In this document: positions 45,243 to 55,334 of the stretch, piece after piece
How positions within the stretch are numbered: position 1 is the first letter of the stretch
Layout: each line of letters starts with the position of its first letter
Assembly: GCF_018336155.1 (NCBI RefSeq)
Contig: NZ_JAGYHF010000002.1
Coordinates: forward strand, 1 to 64,000
DNA length: 64,000 nt
Source of the DNA: Pseudomonas rustica
GTDB taxonomy: Bacteria > Pseudomonadota > Gammaproteobacteria > Pseudomonadales > Pseudomonadaceae
Direction of reading: 5' to 3'
Notes under the pieces: generated by a model
Seen by the model: only the letters and a program-made list of their open reading frames with translations
Databases searched by the model: none
Told to the model about the DNA's origin: nothing
Translations under genes and position numbers: made by a program

Positions 45243-46520
45243 TTAGAGGATATTGGAGTAATCCGCTTCGATCCGGTCCAGGCTCAGGTGATTGAGGAAG
45301 TTGGAGAAGCACATCCACGCCGACAACGCGTTCAAATCGCGGAACTGATCCGGCAAGTACTTCGGCGCCACCACCAATCCCTCATCCACCAACTGACGCA
45401 AGGTACGCATGTCTTCCAGCGTGGTCTTGCCGCAGAACAACAGCGGGATCTGTTCAAGCTTGCCCTTACGCACGGCCAACTGAATGTAGTTGTAAACCAT
45501 GATAAAGCCCTTGAGATAGGACAAGTCTTTGGTAAATGGCAGCCCCGTCGGCGTCGAGCCACGGAACACGCGACTGGCGTTGCCGTAGCTTTCCGCCATC
45601 TCGAAGCCCTGCTCGCGGAAGAACTCGAACACCTGCAAAAAGTCCGCGCCCTCCTCGACCATGTGAATCGCGCGGGTGCGGTTGGTCAGTTTGCGCAGGC
45701 GGCTCGGGTAGGAGGCGAAGGTGATGATCTCCATCAGGATCGCCAGGCCTTCCTGGGTGACCGTCGACGACGGCGGGCCTTTGGAGAGGAAGGTGCAGAT
45801 CGGCTGATTCAAACCGTTGAGCGTGGTGCCGACATGCACCAGCCCTTCGTGAACTTCCAGCGCGCGCACGTCGCGATCGTTGAACATCGCGTCGGTGCGG
45901 ATCTTGATGTAATCCGCGCCCGCCGCTGCGTCAGCGACGATGCCGTCGGACTCGAACACGCGAATGGTTTCCTCGGCCTCGCCAAAAACCTTGTTCAGAC
46001 GCGTCTGCAACAGGTGCACGGCGTCTTTGGCGGTGAGGGTCTTCGGCTCATCTTTCAAGTCGCCACGGCCGTCGATGTTGTTGAGGTAGTCGGACATCAT
46101 CAGGCCAAGGTCGGCCAGGGTCGGGTCGCCGGCGTGGAACGCATCGGACGCGGCGCCATACAGCTCTTGCGAGATCAGACCGAAATCCTCGGTGCCGCGC
46201 GCTTCGAGCATGCGCACGACCATGCGGTATTCCTTGCACATGCGCCGCATGATCTGCCCGACCGGGTTGAACTGGCCGAGCTGACGGGTGATGTCGCGCT
46301 CGATGTTCTGGAATTCCAGTTTGACCTTGCTCGAATCGAAACTCAGTGGCCGATTGAGGTAGTAGTCGCGGTCGATCGCCGGCATTTCCTTGCCTTTGGC
46401 CTTGAGAAAACCCTTGCGGATGTTCTCGTCCCACTTGACCGCGTCGAGGACACGGATCGGCGTTTGCGCCAGCACAATGCGGTCGGACAACATGCGTATC
46501 GTCTGCTGGTAATCGTCCAC
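45243..46520 (-). CDS. DUF1704 / QEGLA-motif putative metallopeptidase, 425 aa
   Basis: Databases name such proteins flavohemoglobin expression-modulating QEGLA motif proteins. The sequence shows VHEGLVHVG, an HExxxH motif (H224, E225, H229), and TQEGLA with E257 28 residues later. That combination matches the DUF1704 family, whose eukaryotic members MATCAP/KIAA0895 are zinc carboxypeptidases acting on tubulin. A zinc peptidase in the cytoplasm is therefore a fair inference. It is read leftward, downstream of a lipoprotein gene, with 33 bases between; substrate unknown. Confidence 0.8.
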   Translation of the reverse strand: MDDYQQTIRMLSDRIVLAQTPIRVLDAVKWDENIRKGFLKAKGKEMPAIDRDYYLNRPLSFDSSKVKLEFQNIERDITRQLGQFNPVGQIMRRMCKEYRMVVRMLEARGTEDFGLISQELYGAASDAFHAGDPTLADLGLMMSDYLNNIDGRGDLKDEPKTLTAKDAVHLLQTRLNKVFGEAEETIRVFESDGIVADAAAGADYIKIRTDAMFNDRDVRALEVHEGLVHVGTTLNGLNQPICTFLSKGPPSSTVTQEGLAILMEIITFASYPSRLRKLTNRTRAIHMVEEGADFLQVFEFFREQGFEMAESYGNASRVFRGSTPTGLPFTKDLSYLKGFIMVYNYIQLAVRKGKLEQIPLLFCGKTTLEDMRTLRQLVDEGLVVAPKYLPDQFRDLNALSAWMCFSNFLNHLSLDRIEADYSNIL

Positions 46521-46553
46521 CCGAAACTCCTGTAGATACGTGACGTACTGAAT

Positions 46554-47108
46554 TTATTTGGCGCGGGCCTGGCGCTGGTAGCGCACGGCCTCGACGAAAA
46601 CATCGGAATTGGCCGGATCATCGAGGTAAGCAAAGACCTTGTCGAGGCTGCTGTCGACCTGCACGCCGTCGCCATCGTCGGTCTGGAATGGCTGACCGTC
46701 GAGGGCTTTTTGCTTGATCGCTTGATTGATCTGTTCGAGATCGAGGTTGTAGACCACCAATTCGTGTTTGTCGGTGAGTTCGAAACCGGCGATGGTGACG
46801 TGGCCGCCGTACTGCGCCGGGACTTTTGCCGACAAGTACCAGCGGTTGCCGTGGCGCGAGACGGTGAACGGATAGGCTTCGCGTTCGCGGGGTTTGGCTT
46901 TGAAATACGTGACCGCCTGATAGCGATCATTGCCCAGGCGCGTCAGCTCGAGGTTCATCGGTTCACCCCAGGCATTGGTGCTCGACCATTTGCCGAGCAA
47001 ACCTTTGGGCGCCGGGTCACTGGCGGTCAGCGGCTCCTTGAACGTCACCAGACAGCCACTGAGCAGCAGGAACGACAAGGCGATCAGCACGCCACGCCAG
47101 GCTTTCAT
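46554..47108 (-). CDS. Hypothetical lipoprotein, 184 aa
   Basis: MKAWRGVLIALSFLLLSGC is a signal peptide with lipobox LLSGC. The mature part is beta-rich (GKWSSTNAWGEPMNLELTRL, VTIAGFELTDKHELVVYNL), similar in style to lipocalin-like or DUF-type sandwich proteins but not assigned. The start at 47108 has GGGAG upstream and follows the repeat at 47145; the longer frame would translate that repeat and is rejected. Probably one unit with the QEGLA gene. Confidence 0.75.
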   Translation of the reverse strand: MKAWRGVLIALSFLLLSGCLVTFKEPLTASDPAPKGLLGKWSSTNAWGEPMNLELTRLGNDRYQAVTYFKAKPREREAYPFTVSRHGNRWYLSAKVPAQYGGHVTIAGFELTDKHELVVYNLDLEQINQAIKQKALDGQPFQTDDGDGVQVDSSLDKVFAYLDDPANSDVFVEAVRYQRQARAK

Positions 47109-47144
47109 TCGATACTCCCTATGAACATTCGCCGCCCTCATGGT

Positions 47145-47259
47145 GATCGATCGCTCCCACGCTCTGCGTGGGAGTGCATCCACTGACGCTCTGCGTCATG
47201 TCGGCAAGGGACGCGGAGCGTCCCGGGCGGCATTCCCACGCAGAGCGTGAGGAACGATC
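47145..47259. repeat. Palindromic TCCCACGCTCTGCGTGGG repeat, copy 2
   Basis: Same element and orientation as the copy at 45126, slightly diverged. The two copies are direct repeats bracketing the QEGLA and lipoprotein genes. Confidence 0.85.
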
Positions 47260-47267
47260 AGCGCAGT

Positions 47268-47981
47268 TCAGACCGACGCGAGCACCAGGTGCATGTAGCG
47301 CGTCAGAATGCCGAGCATGTCTTCTTCGGCCAAAGGCTCGGCTTCGTTGAGCAGGCCCTGATATTCCATCCGTCCGATAATCGCCGTCAACACCTTGGCA
47401 TCTTGTTGCGGCTCACGCGAGCCCAGCACCTGAAACAACTGGCAGGTGCCCTGCAACAGAATCTGCTGATGCGAGCGCACCAGAATCGCCAGCCCCGGGT
47501 TAAGCAACGCTTCCTGTCGGAACGCCTGCTCGGCCATCAAATGCTCGCGACGGTTGACCAACTGCCGGTGCACATAGTCGGCCATCAACCGCGCAATGTC
47601 GTCCGCCAGTTGCGAGCGCGACTCCGGGCTGCCATCACCGCTGACGACCATCTCACGCAACAGGCCTTCGTTGTTGTTCCACAACTTGGCCATGTATTCC
47701 GCGCTGCGCTCGACGTATTGCGCGAAGGTGTCCGTCAGCAGGTCATCGATGTCCTTGAAGTAATACGTAGTCGCCGACAGCGGCACACCGGCCTCGGCCG
47801 CCACCGCACGATGACGCACGGCGCGCACGCCATCACGCACGACAATGCGCATCGCCGCGTCGAGAATGTCCTGTCGACGCTGCTCACTGCCCTGTCGGCT
47901 GGCCTTGCGACCCTGGTACTGAACACTTTCAGCGACCGCAGTGGCGATACCCGCTGCACCTTCTTGAGCTATTGCACCCAT
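47268..47981 (-). CDS. TetR-family transcriptional regulator, 237 aa
   Basis: The helix-turn-helix lies at residues about 50-75 (GVRAVRHRAVAAEAGVPLSATTYYF), followed by FKDIDDLL. An N-terminal extension of about 25 residues is unusual for the family. The start at 47981 is the ATG following a possible GTG. It is convergent in no sense with lysS; all genes here read leftward. Regulated target unknown, but a palindrome in its own promoter region suggests self-control. Confidence 0.8.
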   Translation of the reverse strand: MGAIAQEGAAGIATAVAESVQYQGRKASRQGSEQRRQDILDAAMRIVVRDGVRAVRHRAVAAEAGVPLSATTYYFKDIDDLLTDTFAQYVERSAEYMAKLWNNNEGLLREMVVSGDGSPESRSQLADDIARLMADYVHRQLVNRREHLMAEQAFRQEALLNPGLAILVRSHQQILLQGTCQLFQVLGSREPQQDAKVLTAIIGRMEYQGLLNEAEPLAEEDMLGILTRYMHLVLASV

Positions 47982-48020
47982 CACGACCGGACTTCCTCTG
48001 CTAATTCCAAAGTAACCAAT

Positions 48021-48036
48021 TGATACATTTGTACCA
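48021..48036. promoter_or_regulatory. Candidate operator upstream of the TetR gene
   Basis: TGATACATTTGTACCA is a near-perfect palindrome (six of seven arm positions pair) centred 48 bases before the start codon at 47981, where a TetR dimer would block its own promoter. Confidence 0.5.
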
Positions 48037-48046
48037 GACAGGCAAT

Positions 48047-48074
48047 AAAAAGCCGCCTGTTTTAGGCGGCTTTT
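48047..48074 (-). terminator. Rho-independent terminator after lysS
   Basis: AAAAAGCCGCCT, loop GTTT, AGGCGGCTTTTT: a strong stem with A and T runs, 13 bases downstream of the lysS stop on the minus strand. Confidence 0.94.
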
Positions 48075-48086
48075 TAACTGAAACGT

Positions 48087-49589
48087 TTACGCTTGCGGTC
48101 GCATGTGCGGGAACAGGATCACATCGCGGATCGACGGCGAGTTGGTCAGCAACATCACCAGACGGTCGATGCCGATGCCTTCACCGGCCGTTGGCGGCAT
48201 GCCGTACTCCAGCGCGCGAACGAAGTCGGCGTCGTAGTGCATGGCTTCGTCGTCGCCGGCGTCCTTGTCGGCCACCTGCGCCATGAAGCGCTCGGCCTGG
48301 TCTTCCGCGTCGTTCAACTCGGAGTAAGCGTTGGCGATTTCACGGCCACCGATGAACAGCTCGAAGCGGTCGGTGACGTTCGGGTTGTCGTCGTTGCGAC
48401 GGGCCAGCGGCGACACTTCGAACGGGTACTGAGTGATGAAGTGCGGCTGTTCCAGCTTGTGCTCGACCAGTTCTTCGAAAATCATCACCTGCAGTTTGCC
48501 CAGACCTTCGAAGCCGAGCACCTTGGCGCCGGCCTTCTTGGCGATGGCGCGGGCCTTGTCGATGTCGTTCAAATCATCGGCAGTCAGCTCAGGGTTGTAC
48601 TTGAGGATCGAGTCGAACACCGACAGACGCACGAACGGCTCGCCGAAGTGGAACACCTTGTCGCCGTACGGCACGTCGGTACTGCCCAGAACCAGCTGCG
48701 CCAGCTCACGGAACAGTTCTTCGGTCAGGTCCATGTTGTCTTCGTAATCGGCGTACGCCTGGTAGAACTCCAACATGGTGAATTCCGGGTTGTGACGCGT
48801 CGATACGCCTTCGTTACGGAAGTTGCGGTTGATCTCGAAAACCTTTTCAAAACCACCAACCACCAGACGCTTCAAGTAAAGCTCCGGGGCGATACGCAGG
48901 AACATTTCCATGTCCAGCGCGTTGTGGTGGGTTTCAAACGGCTTGGCTGCGGCGCCGCCCGGAATGGTCTGCAGCATCGGCGTTTCGACTTCGAGGAAGT
49001 CGCGCTTCATCAGGAAGCTGCGGATGTGCGCGATCACTTGCGAACGCACGCGGAAAGTCTGGCGCACTTCTTCGTTGACGATCAGGTCAACGTAGCGCTG
49101 GCGGTAGCGTTGCTCAGTGTCGGTCAGGCCGTGGTGCTTGTCCGGCAGCGGGCGCAGCGACTTGGTCAGCAGGCGCACGTTGGTCATTTCAACGTACAGG
49201 TCGCCCTTGCCGGAACGCGCCAGGGTGCCTTCGGCGGCAATGATGTCGCCCATGTCCCAGGTTTTCACCGCGGCCAGGGTGTCTTCCGACAGGGTTTTAC
49301 GGTTGACGTAGACCTGGATGCGACCGGTCATGTCCTGGATCACCATGAACGAGCCACGGTTGAGCATGATGCGACCGGCAACCTTGACCGGGATTGCAGC
49401 CTCTGCCAGCTCTTCCTTGGTCTTGTCCGCGTATTTCTTCTGCAGATCTTCGCAGTAGTTTTCGCGGCGGAAGTCGTTCGGGAAGGCGTTGCCCTTGGCG
49501 CGCTCGGCAGCCAGCTTTTCCTTGCGCAGGGCGATCAGGGAGTTTTCTTCCTGTTGCAGGGCTTGCGGGTCGAGTTGTTGGTCGCTCAT
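48087..49589 (-). CDS. lysS: Lysyl-tRNA synthetase (class II)
   Basis: Charges tRNA-Lys. The OB-fold anticodon-binding domain lies at residues about 60-150 and the class II core shows motif 2 ([18 protein letters not shown]) and motif 3 ([24 protein letters not shown]). The 500 aa length is normal. It follows prfB with a 112-base gap, the same pairing as in E. coli (prfB-lysS). Confidence 0.96.
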   Translation of the reverse strand: MSDQQLDPQALQQEENSLIALRKEKLAAERAKGNAFPNDFRRENYCEDLQKKYADKTKEELAEAAIPVKVAGRIMLNRGSFMVIQDMTGRIQVYVNRKTLSEDTLAAVKTWDMGDIIAAEGTLARSGKGDLYVEMTNVRLLTKSLRPLPDKHHGLTDTEQRYRQRYVDLIVNEEVRQTFRVRSQVIAHIRSFLMKRDFLEVETPMLQTIPGGAAAKPFETHHNALDMEMFLRIAPELYLKRLVVGGFEKVFEINRNFRNEGVSTRHNPEFTMLEFYQAYADYEDNMDLTEELFRELAQLVLGSTDVPYGDKVFHFGEPFVRLSVFDSILKYNPELTADDLNDIDKARAIAKKAGAKVLGFEGLGKLQVMIFEELVEHKLEQPHFITQYPFEVSPLARRNDDNPNVTDRFELFIGGREIANAYSELNDAEDQAERFMAQVADKDAGDDEAMHYDADFVRALEYGMPPTAGEGIGIDRLVMLLTNSPSIRDVILFPHMRPQA

Positions 49590-49620
49590 GTCTTTAGATA
49601 TTCCATCAGGTTCATTGCCT

Positions 49621-49667
49621 CCGGGCCTTGCGGCCCGGGGATCGCCAGCAGGCTGGCTCCTACAGGG
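49621..49667. repeat. Hairpin plus single REP-like unit between prfB and lysS
   Basis: CCGGGCC-TTGC-GGCCCGG (49621-49638) is a perfect stem, followed by GATCGCCAGCAGGCTGGCTC and CTACAGGG, another REP variant. No T-run, so attenuation of prfB-lysS read-through is only a possibility. Confidence 0.6.
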
Positions 49668-49701
49668 ATCGAGGTGAATCAGTCGCCCTGTATTGCGTCT
49701 T

Positions 49702-50797
49702 TTACAGCCCTGATTTCAGGCTGGCATACAGGTATTCGTCGATGTCGCCGTCGAGTACCTTGTCGCAGTCGCTGCGTTCGATGTTGGTGCGCAGATCCTT
49801 GATCCGCGACGCATCGAGCACGTACGAGCGAATCTGGTGACCCCAGCCGATATCGGACTTGGTGTCTTCCAGCGCTTGCGACGCGGCGTTGCGTTTCTGC
49901 ATTTCCTGCTCGTACAACTTGGCCCGCAGCATTTTCATGGCGGTGTCCTTGTTGGCGTGCTGGGAACGTTCGTTCTGGCAGCTGACCACGGTGTTGGTCG
50001 GTACGTGAGTGATACGTACGGCCGAGTCGGTGGTGTTTACGTGCTGACCACCGGCACCCGAGGAACGATAGGTGTCGATCCGCAAGTCTGCCGGGTTGAT
50101 TTCGATTTCCACCTTGTCATCGATCTCTGGCGAGACGAAAACCGCGGAGAACGAGGTGTGACGACGGTTGCCGGAGTCGAACGGGCTCTTGCGCACCAGA
50201 CGGTGCACGCCGATCTCGGTGCGCAGCCAGCCAAAGGCGTATTCGCCCTTGATGTGCACGGTCGCACCTTTGATACCGGCGACTTCACCGGCCGACAGTT
50301 CCATGATAGTCGCGTCGAAACCGCGCTTATCCGCCCAGCGCAGGTACATGCGCAGCAGGATGTTGGCCCAGTCTTGCGCTTCGGTGCCGCCGGAACCGGC
50401 CTGGATGTCCAGGTAGGCGTTGTTCGGGTCCATTTCATGGCTGAACATGCGGCGGAATTCCAGCTTGGCCAGATTTTCCTCGAGACGGGCCAGCTCGGCG
50501 ACGACATCGCCCACTGCGCCTTCGTCGTTTTCTTCGACGGCCATGTCCAGCAGATCGCGGCAATCGGCCAGGCCGGCGTTCAGTTCATCGAGGGTATCGA
50601 CGATCTGCGCCAGCGCCGAACGCTCGCGGCCCAGCTCCTGGGCGTATTCAGGTTTGTTCCAGACACTCGGATCTTCAAGCTCGCGATTGACTTCAGTCAG
50701 ACGCTCATGCTTTTGATCGTAGTCAAAGATACCCCCGAATAGTTTCGGAGCGCTCGGACAGGTCCTTGATGGTGTTCAGGATCGGGTTGATTTCCAT
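49702..50797 (-). CDS. prfB: Peptide chain release factor 2, with programmed +1 frameshift
   Basis: RF2 reads UGA and UAA. The product is made from two frames. From ATG 50797, 24 codons ([10 protein letters not shown] ... IRGYL) end at an in-frame TGA (50725-50723); the ribosome slips +1 at CTT-TGA-C and continues to 49702, giving 364 aa. The slippery site CTTTGAC is preceded by GGGGGTAT, the internal Shine-Dalgarno-like stimulator, just as in E. coli. Later motifs [10 protein letters not shown] (stop recognition) and SGAGGQHVN (GGQ) are intact. The frameshift lets RF2 level control its own synthesis. Confidence 0.96.
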
Positions 50798-50909
50798 GAC
50801 GGGCAGCACTCGTTGGCGAACTTTTGAAAGCCGGCGAGTATAACGTAATCAGGCTGTGACGGCAGCCCGTCTGGCGGCTGCGGCGGCGATTCACTTGACG
50901 CCTTTCACC

Positions 50910-50992
50910 TGTAGGAGCTGCCGAAGGCTGCGATCTTTTGACTTTGATTTTAAAAACAGATCAAAAGATCGCAGCCTTCGGCAGCTCCTACA
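50910..50992. repeat. Inverted REP pair between prfB and wspR
   Basis: TGTAGGAGCTGCCGAAGGCT and its reverse complement flank an AT-rich spacer. It lies upstream of prfB and downstream of wspR, both read leftward, and may mark the end of the wsp message. Confidence 0.93.
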
Positions 50993-51006
50993 GGGGATTG
51001 CGGTGG

Positions 51007-52008
51007 TTATTCGATGCCGACTTGGTTACGGCCATTGTTTTTGGCCAGATACAACCCGCGATCTGCCGCCGAAATCAGCAACCGGCAATCCGTGCCCGAC
51101 TGCGGCACCATGGTCGCCAGACCAATGCTGATGGTCAGGCTTACGCCTTCCGCCGGGGTGTTGTGCGGGATTTTCAGCGACGCCACGGTCTGGCGCAGCT
51201 TCTCCGCCACCAACCGCGCCCCACCCGGCGAAGTGTTCGGCAGCACCAGCGCAAACTCTTCGCCGCCATAACGCGCCGGCAAGTCCGACGGTCGCGCACT
51301 GGCGTCACGGATCGCCGTGGCCACTTTGCGCAACGCCTCATCGCCTTCCACATGACCAAAACTGTCGTTGTAGGACTTGAAGTAGTCAACGTCGATCATC
51401 AGCAACGACAACTGGCTCTGATCACGCAACGAGCGGCGCCATTCCAGTTCCAGGTATTCATCGAAATGGCGGCGGTTGGACAGCCCGGTCAGGCCATCGG
51501 AGTTCATCAAGCGTTGCAGCACCAGATTGGTGTCGAGCAATTGTTGCTGACTGACCCGCAACGCGCGGTATGCCGCATCGCGCTGCAACAACGTCATGTA
51601 AGACCGCGAGTGGTAGCGAATCCGCGCCACCAGTTCGATGGTGTCCGGCAGTTTCACCAGATAATCGTTGGCCCCGGCCGAGAACGCCGCGCTCTTGATC
51701 AGCGGGTCTTCCTTGGTCGACAGGACGATGATCGGGATGTCCTTGGTCGCCGGGTGATTGCGGTATTCGCGCACCAGGCTCAGGCCGTCGAGGCCGGGCA
51801 TCACCAGGTCCTGGAGGATCACCGTCGGCTTGATCCGTACCGCCTGGGCGATGGCCTGATGCGGGTCGGAGCAGAAGTGGAAGTCGATGTTTTCCTCATT
51901 CGACAGCCCACGGCGCACGGCTTCGCCGATCATCGCCTGATCGTCCACCAACAACACCATGGCGGCGTTTTCGTCGGTTTTAATGTCGTCGATCTGTAAA
52001 TCAGTCAT
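51007..52008 (-). CDS. wspR: Diguanylate cyclase response regulator WspR
   Basis: A receiver domain (residues about 15-135, phospho-acceptor Asp in [10 protein letters not shown]) joined by a helical linker to a GGDEF domain. The active site reads GGEEF and the inhibitory I-site RPSD lies five residues before it, so the enzyme should be active and product-inhibited. It makes cyclic-di-GMP when phosphorylated by WspE, promoting biofilm and wrinkly colonies. It starts 48 bases downstream of wspF. Confidence 0.95.
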   Translation of the reverse strand: MTDLQIDDIKTDENAAMVLLVDDQAMIGEAVRRGLSNEENIDFHFCSDPHQAIAQAVRIKPTVILQDLVMPGLDGLSLVREYRNHPATKDIPIIVLSTKEDPLIKSAAFSAGANDYLVKLPDTIELVARIRYHSRSYMTLLQRDAAYRALRVSQQQLLDTNLVLQRLMNSDGLTGLSNRRHFDEYLELEWRRSLRDQSQLSLLMIDVDYFKSYNDSFGHVEGDEALRKVATAIRDASARPSDLPARYGGEEFALVLPNTSPGGARLVAEKLRQTVASLKIPHNTPAEGVSLTISIGLATMVPQSGTDCRLLISAADRGLYLAKNNGRNQVGIE

Positions 52009-52056
52009 GGGCGGTCACCTGAGTACTGCGGGGGCCAGGATTGCGGATAAATCGGT

Positions 52057-53067
52057 TCATTTGGGGAAAATCTCCAGCAATCGTGGCGCTATCTTTTCCA
52101 AGGGGCGGATTTCTACGGCGGCATCGATCGCGGCGGCGGCCTTGGGCATGCCGTACACCGCACTGCTTTGCTGATCCTGCGCGATGGTCAAATAACCCTG
52201 TTGACGCAAAAGCTTAAGCCCTTGCGCGCCGTCGCGTCCCATCCCGGTCAACAAAACCCCGACCGCGTCACCGTTCCAGTAGCTGGCGACGCTCTCGAAA
52301 AACACGTCGATCGAGGGCCGGTAGATCTCGTTGACCGGTTCGGCGGTGTAGGCCAGCGTGCCGTTCTTGAGTAAACGAATGTGGTGGTTGGTGCCGGCCA
52401 GCAACACTGCGCCGGCCTGTGGCGGCTCGCCTTCGCGGGCCAGACGCACATTGAGGCCGCTGGCGCTGGCGAGCCATTCGGCCATGCCGGCTGCAAACAC
52501 CTGATCGACGTGCTGCACCAGCACAATCGCCGCCGAAAAATCACGGGGCAGGCCTTTGAGCAAGACTTCCAGCGCTGCCGGGCCACCCGCCGATGAACCG
52601 ATCGCCACCAGTCGCTGGCGCGAGCCCGAGCTGCGCGGAGGTGTCGGTGCCGGGCGCGAGCGCGGTGCCTTGTCGCCGATCAGCCAGCCAATATTAAGGA
52701 TCTTGCGCAGCAACGGCGCCGCCGCTTCCCGTGCGTCACCCGCACCGAGCGCCGGGGTGTCGACCACGTCCAGTGCGCCGTGGCCCATGGCTTCGAAGAC
52801 GCGATGGACGTTCTGCTGGCGATCAACCGTGACAATCACGATCGCGCACGGCGTTTCGGCCATGATCCGCCGTGTGGCTTCGACGCCGTCCATCACCGGC
52901 ATGATCAGATCCATGAGGATCAGATCCGGGGCGTTTTCGGCGCACAGTTGCACCGCCTCGGCGCCGTTGCGGGCGACCCAGACCACCTGATGCGCCGGCT
53001 CGAAGGCCAGCGCACGGCGCAGCGCCTCCACCGCCATCGGCATGTCGTTGACGATTGCGATCTTCAT
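52057..53067 (-). CDS. wspF: Chemoreceptor methylesterase WspF (CheB-like)
   Basis: Receiver domain at residues 1-120 (LILMDLIMPVMDG carries the phospho-Asp) and a CheB methylesterase domain after it (AIGSSAGGP with the catalytic Ser, GTNHHIRL, MGRDGAQGL). It removes methyl groups from WspA and so damps the pathway; loss-of-function mutations give wrinkly spreaders in P. fluorescens. Its start overlaps the wspE stop by ATGA. Confidence 0.95.
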   Translation of the reverse strand: MKIAIVNDMPMAVEALRRALAFEPAHQVVWVARNGAEAVQLCAENAPDLILMDLIMPVMDGVEATRRIMAETPCAIVIVTVDRQQNVHRVFEAMGHGALDVVDTPALGAGDAREAAAPLLRKILNIGWLIGDKAPRSRPAPTPPRSSGSRQRLVAIGSSAGGPAALEVLLKGLPRDFSAAIVLVQHVDQVFAAGMAEWLASASGLNVRLAREGEPPQAGAVLLAGTNHHIRLLKNGTLAYTAEPVNEIYRPSIDVFFESVASYWNGDAVGVLLTGMGRDGAQGLKLLRQQGYLTIAQDQQSSAVYGMPKAAAAIDAAVEIRPLEKIAPRLLEIFPK

Positions 53068-55334
53068 GCCCGCGCTCCTCCGATGAGCTCGACCACTGCG
53101 TCGAGCAGGGCGTCGTCATGAAAACTGGCTTTGGCTAAATAATAGTCCGCCCCGGCGTCCAGTCCACGGCGGCGATCCTCTTCACGATCCTTGTACGACA
53201 CAACCATCACCGGCAGCGATTGCAGACGGTTGTCGCGGCGCAGCAAGGTGACCAGCTCGATGCCGTCCATGCGCGGCATGTCGATGTCGGTAATCAGCAA
53301 ATCAAAATCCTCGGAGCGCAGGGCGTTCCAGCCGTCCATACCGTCCACCGCCACCGCGACGTCGTAGCCGCGATTGAGCAGCAGCTTGCGTTGCAGCTCG
53401 CGCACGGTCAGCGAATCGTCGACCACCAGCACGCGTTTGCGCGCCGCTTCCACAGCCTGATTGCCATGGCGGGCGATGCGCTCAAGGCGCCCGGTATTGA
53501 GCAGTTTGTCCACCGAACGCAGCATGTCCTCAACGTCGACGATCAACACCACCGAACCGTCGTCGAGCAAGGCCCCGGCGGAGATGTCCTGCACTTTGCC
53601 CAGACGTTCGTCGAGTGGCAAGACCACCAAGGTGCGCTCGCCAATGAAGCGCTCCACGGCCACGCCATAAATCGCGTCGCGCTCGCGGATCACCACGACT
53701 TTCAGGGTTTCGCCGCTGTTCTGGCTGGCCGGGCGATTGAGCAATTGACTCGCCGCAACCAGCCCGACATGCCGGCCTTCGTGCCAGAAATGCTGGCGAC
53801 CTTCGACCTGCACGATGTCTTCGGGCTCCAGATCGCACATGCGTTCGATGTGCGCGAGCGGAAAGGCGTAGGCCTCCTCGCCGACTTCTACCACCAGACT
53901 GCGCACCACCGACAGGGTCAGCGGCACCTCCAGATGGAAACGACTGCCCTCGCCCGCCGTTTGCTCCAGTTCCACCGCGCCGCGCAACTGGCGCACCATG
54001 TGCTGCACCGCGTCGAGGCCGACGCCACGGCCGGACACTTCGGTGACCGTGTCGCGCAGGCTGAAACCGGGCAGAAAGAGGAACGTCAGCAGTTCCTCTT
54101 CGCTCAACTGCGCAGCGGTTTCGGCTGGGGATAACTGCCGTTCAATAATGCTGCGGCGCACCTTTTCCAGATCGACGCCATTACCGTCATCGCTCAGCTC
54201 CAGCACCAGCAAACCGGCCTGATGCGAGGCGCGCAGACGGATCAGGCCTTCCTCGGATTTGCCCTTGAGCAGGCGCTGCTCCGGGGTTTCGATGCCGTGA
54301 TCGACCGCGTTGCGCAGCAAATGCGTTAGCGGTGCTTCGAGTTTTTCCAGCACGTCGCGATCGACCTGGGTCTTCTCGCCTTCGATCTCCAGCCGCACCT
54401 GTTTGCCGAGACTGCGGCCCAGATCACGCACCATGCGCACCTGACCGGTGAGCACGTCGGCGAACGGGCGCATGCGGCAGGCCAACGCAGTGTCGTAAAG
54501 CACTTGCGCGCGCTGGCTGGCCTGCCAGGCGAACTCGTCAAGTTCGGCGTTTTTCTCGCTGAGCAGTTGCTGCGATTCAGCGAGCAAGCGCCGCGCGTCT
54601 TCCAGAGCTTCCAGCGCTTCAAGGCTCAGCGCGTGTTCCTTGAGGTGCACGTTGAGGTTTTCCAGCGCGCGCAAGCCGTTGTTCTGCATGCGCTTGAGGC
54701 GCTGCATAGTCGCCAGATGCGGCTTGAGGCGCTGGGTTTCGACCAGCGATTTACTCGACAGATCGAGCAGGCTGTTGAGGCGTTCGGCGGTCACGCGCAG
54801 CACGCGTTCGCCACCCTCGGTGGTGCGTCGGCTTTTCTGTGGCGTGGGCTCGGGCGTTTCAACCGACGGCTCGAAAGCAGGCGCAGGCGGCGCTTCGAGT
54901 TGCAACTCGGCCATCACCGGCGCAGCAACGGCAGTTGGCAGCGCTGACGGATCGAGCAACTGCCCCATCAACGCCACGTACGCTTCGATGTCGCGCGGTT
55001 GCGGCGCATTCGCCGGCGTTGCAATGCGCATCAACAGATCGGTGCCCTGCAACAACGCATCGATGTGTTCCGGACGCAGCAACAATCGGCCTTCCTGCGC
55101 GCTGACCAGACAATCTTCCATCACGTGGGCGACGCTGACGCCGCTGTCGATGCCGACAATCCGCGCCGCGCCTTTGAGCGAGTGCGCCGCGCGCATGCAC
55201 GATTCGAGTTGATCGGCCTGGGTCGGATTGCGTTCCAGCGCCAGCAGCCCGGTGCTGAGCACTTGGGTCTGCGCTTCGGCTTCGAGGCTGAACAGCTCCA
55301 GCAAGGAGGCGTCGCGCATTTGCTCGGGGGTCAT
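53064..55334 (-). CDS. wspE: Hybrid histidine kinase WspE (CheA with C-terminal receiver)
   Basis: A 756 aa protein with an Hpt domain (AAHSLKGAARI, residues about 48-58), a dimerisation helix, an HATPase domain (LLRNAVDHGIE, GRGVGLDAV), a CheW-like domain and a C-terminal receiver (LLITDIDMPRMDG). It couples WspA to WspR and WspF by phosphotransfer. The fused receiver is normal for WspE and absent from ordinary CheA. It overlaps wspD and wspF by four bases each. Confidence 0.95.
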   Translation of the reverse strand: MTPEQMRDASLLELFSLEAEAQTQVLSTGLLALERNPTQADQLESCMRAAHSLKGAARIVGIDSGVSVAHVMEDCLVSAQEGRLLLRPEHIDALLQGTDLLMRIATPANAPQPRDIEAYVALMGQLLDPSALPTAVAAPVMAELQLEAPPAPAFEPSVETPEPTPQKSRRTTEGGERVLRVTAERLNSLLDLSSKSLVETQRLKPHLATMQRLKRMQNNGLRALENLNVHLKEHALSLEALEALEDARRLLAESQQLLSEKNAELDEFAWQASQRAQVLYDTALACRMRPFADVLTGQVRMVRDLGRSLGKQVRLEIEGEKTQVDRDVLEKLEAPLTHLLRNAVDHGIETPEQRLLKGKSEEGLIRLRASHQAGLLVLELSDDGNGVDLEKVRRSIIERQLSPAETAAQLSEEELLTFLFLPGFSLRDTVTEVSGRGVGLDAVQHMVRQLRGAVELEQTAGEGSRFHLEVPLTLSVVRSLVVEVGEEAYAFPLAHIERMCDLEPEDIVQVEGRQHFWHEGRHVGLVAASQLLNRPASQNSGETLKVVVIRERDAIYGVAVERFIGERTLVVLPLDERLGKVQDISAGALLDDGSVVLIVDVEDMLRSVDKLLNTGRLERIARHGNQAVEAARKRVLVVDDSLTVRELQRKLLLNRGYDVAVAVDGMDGWNALRSEDFDLLITDIDMPRMDGIELVTLLRRDNRLQSLPVMVVSYKDREEDRRRGLDAGADYYLAKASFHDDALLDAVVELIGGARA

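Noticed and set aside
48093..49802. 569-codon frame on the plus strand
   Set aside because: Opposite lysS; shadow with His/Val/Arg bias.
49702..50544. prfB starting at an internal ATG
   Set aside because: The true gene begins at 50797 and includes the frameshift signal.
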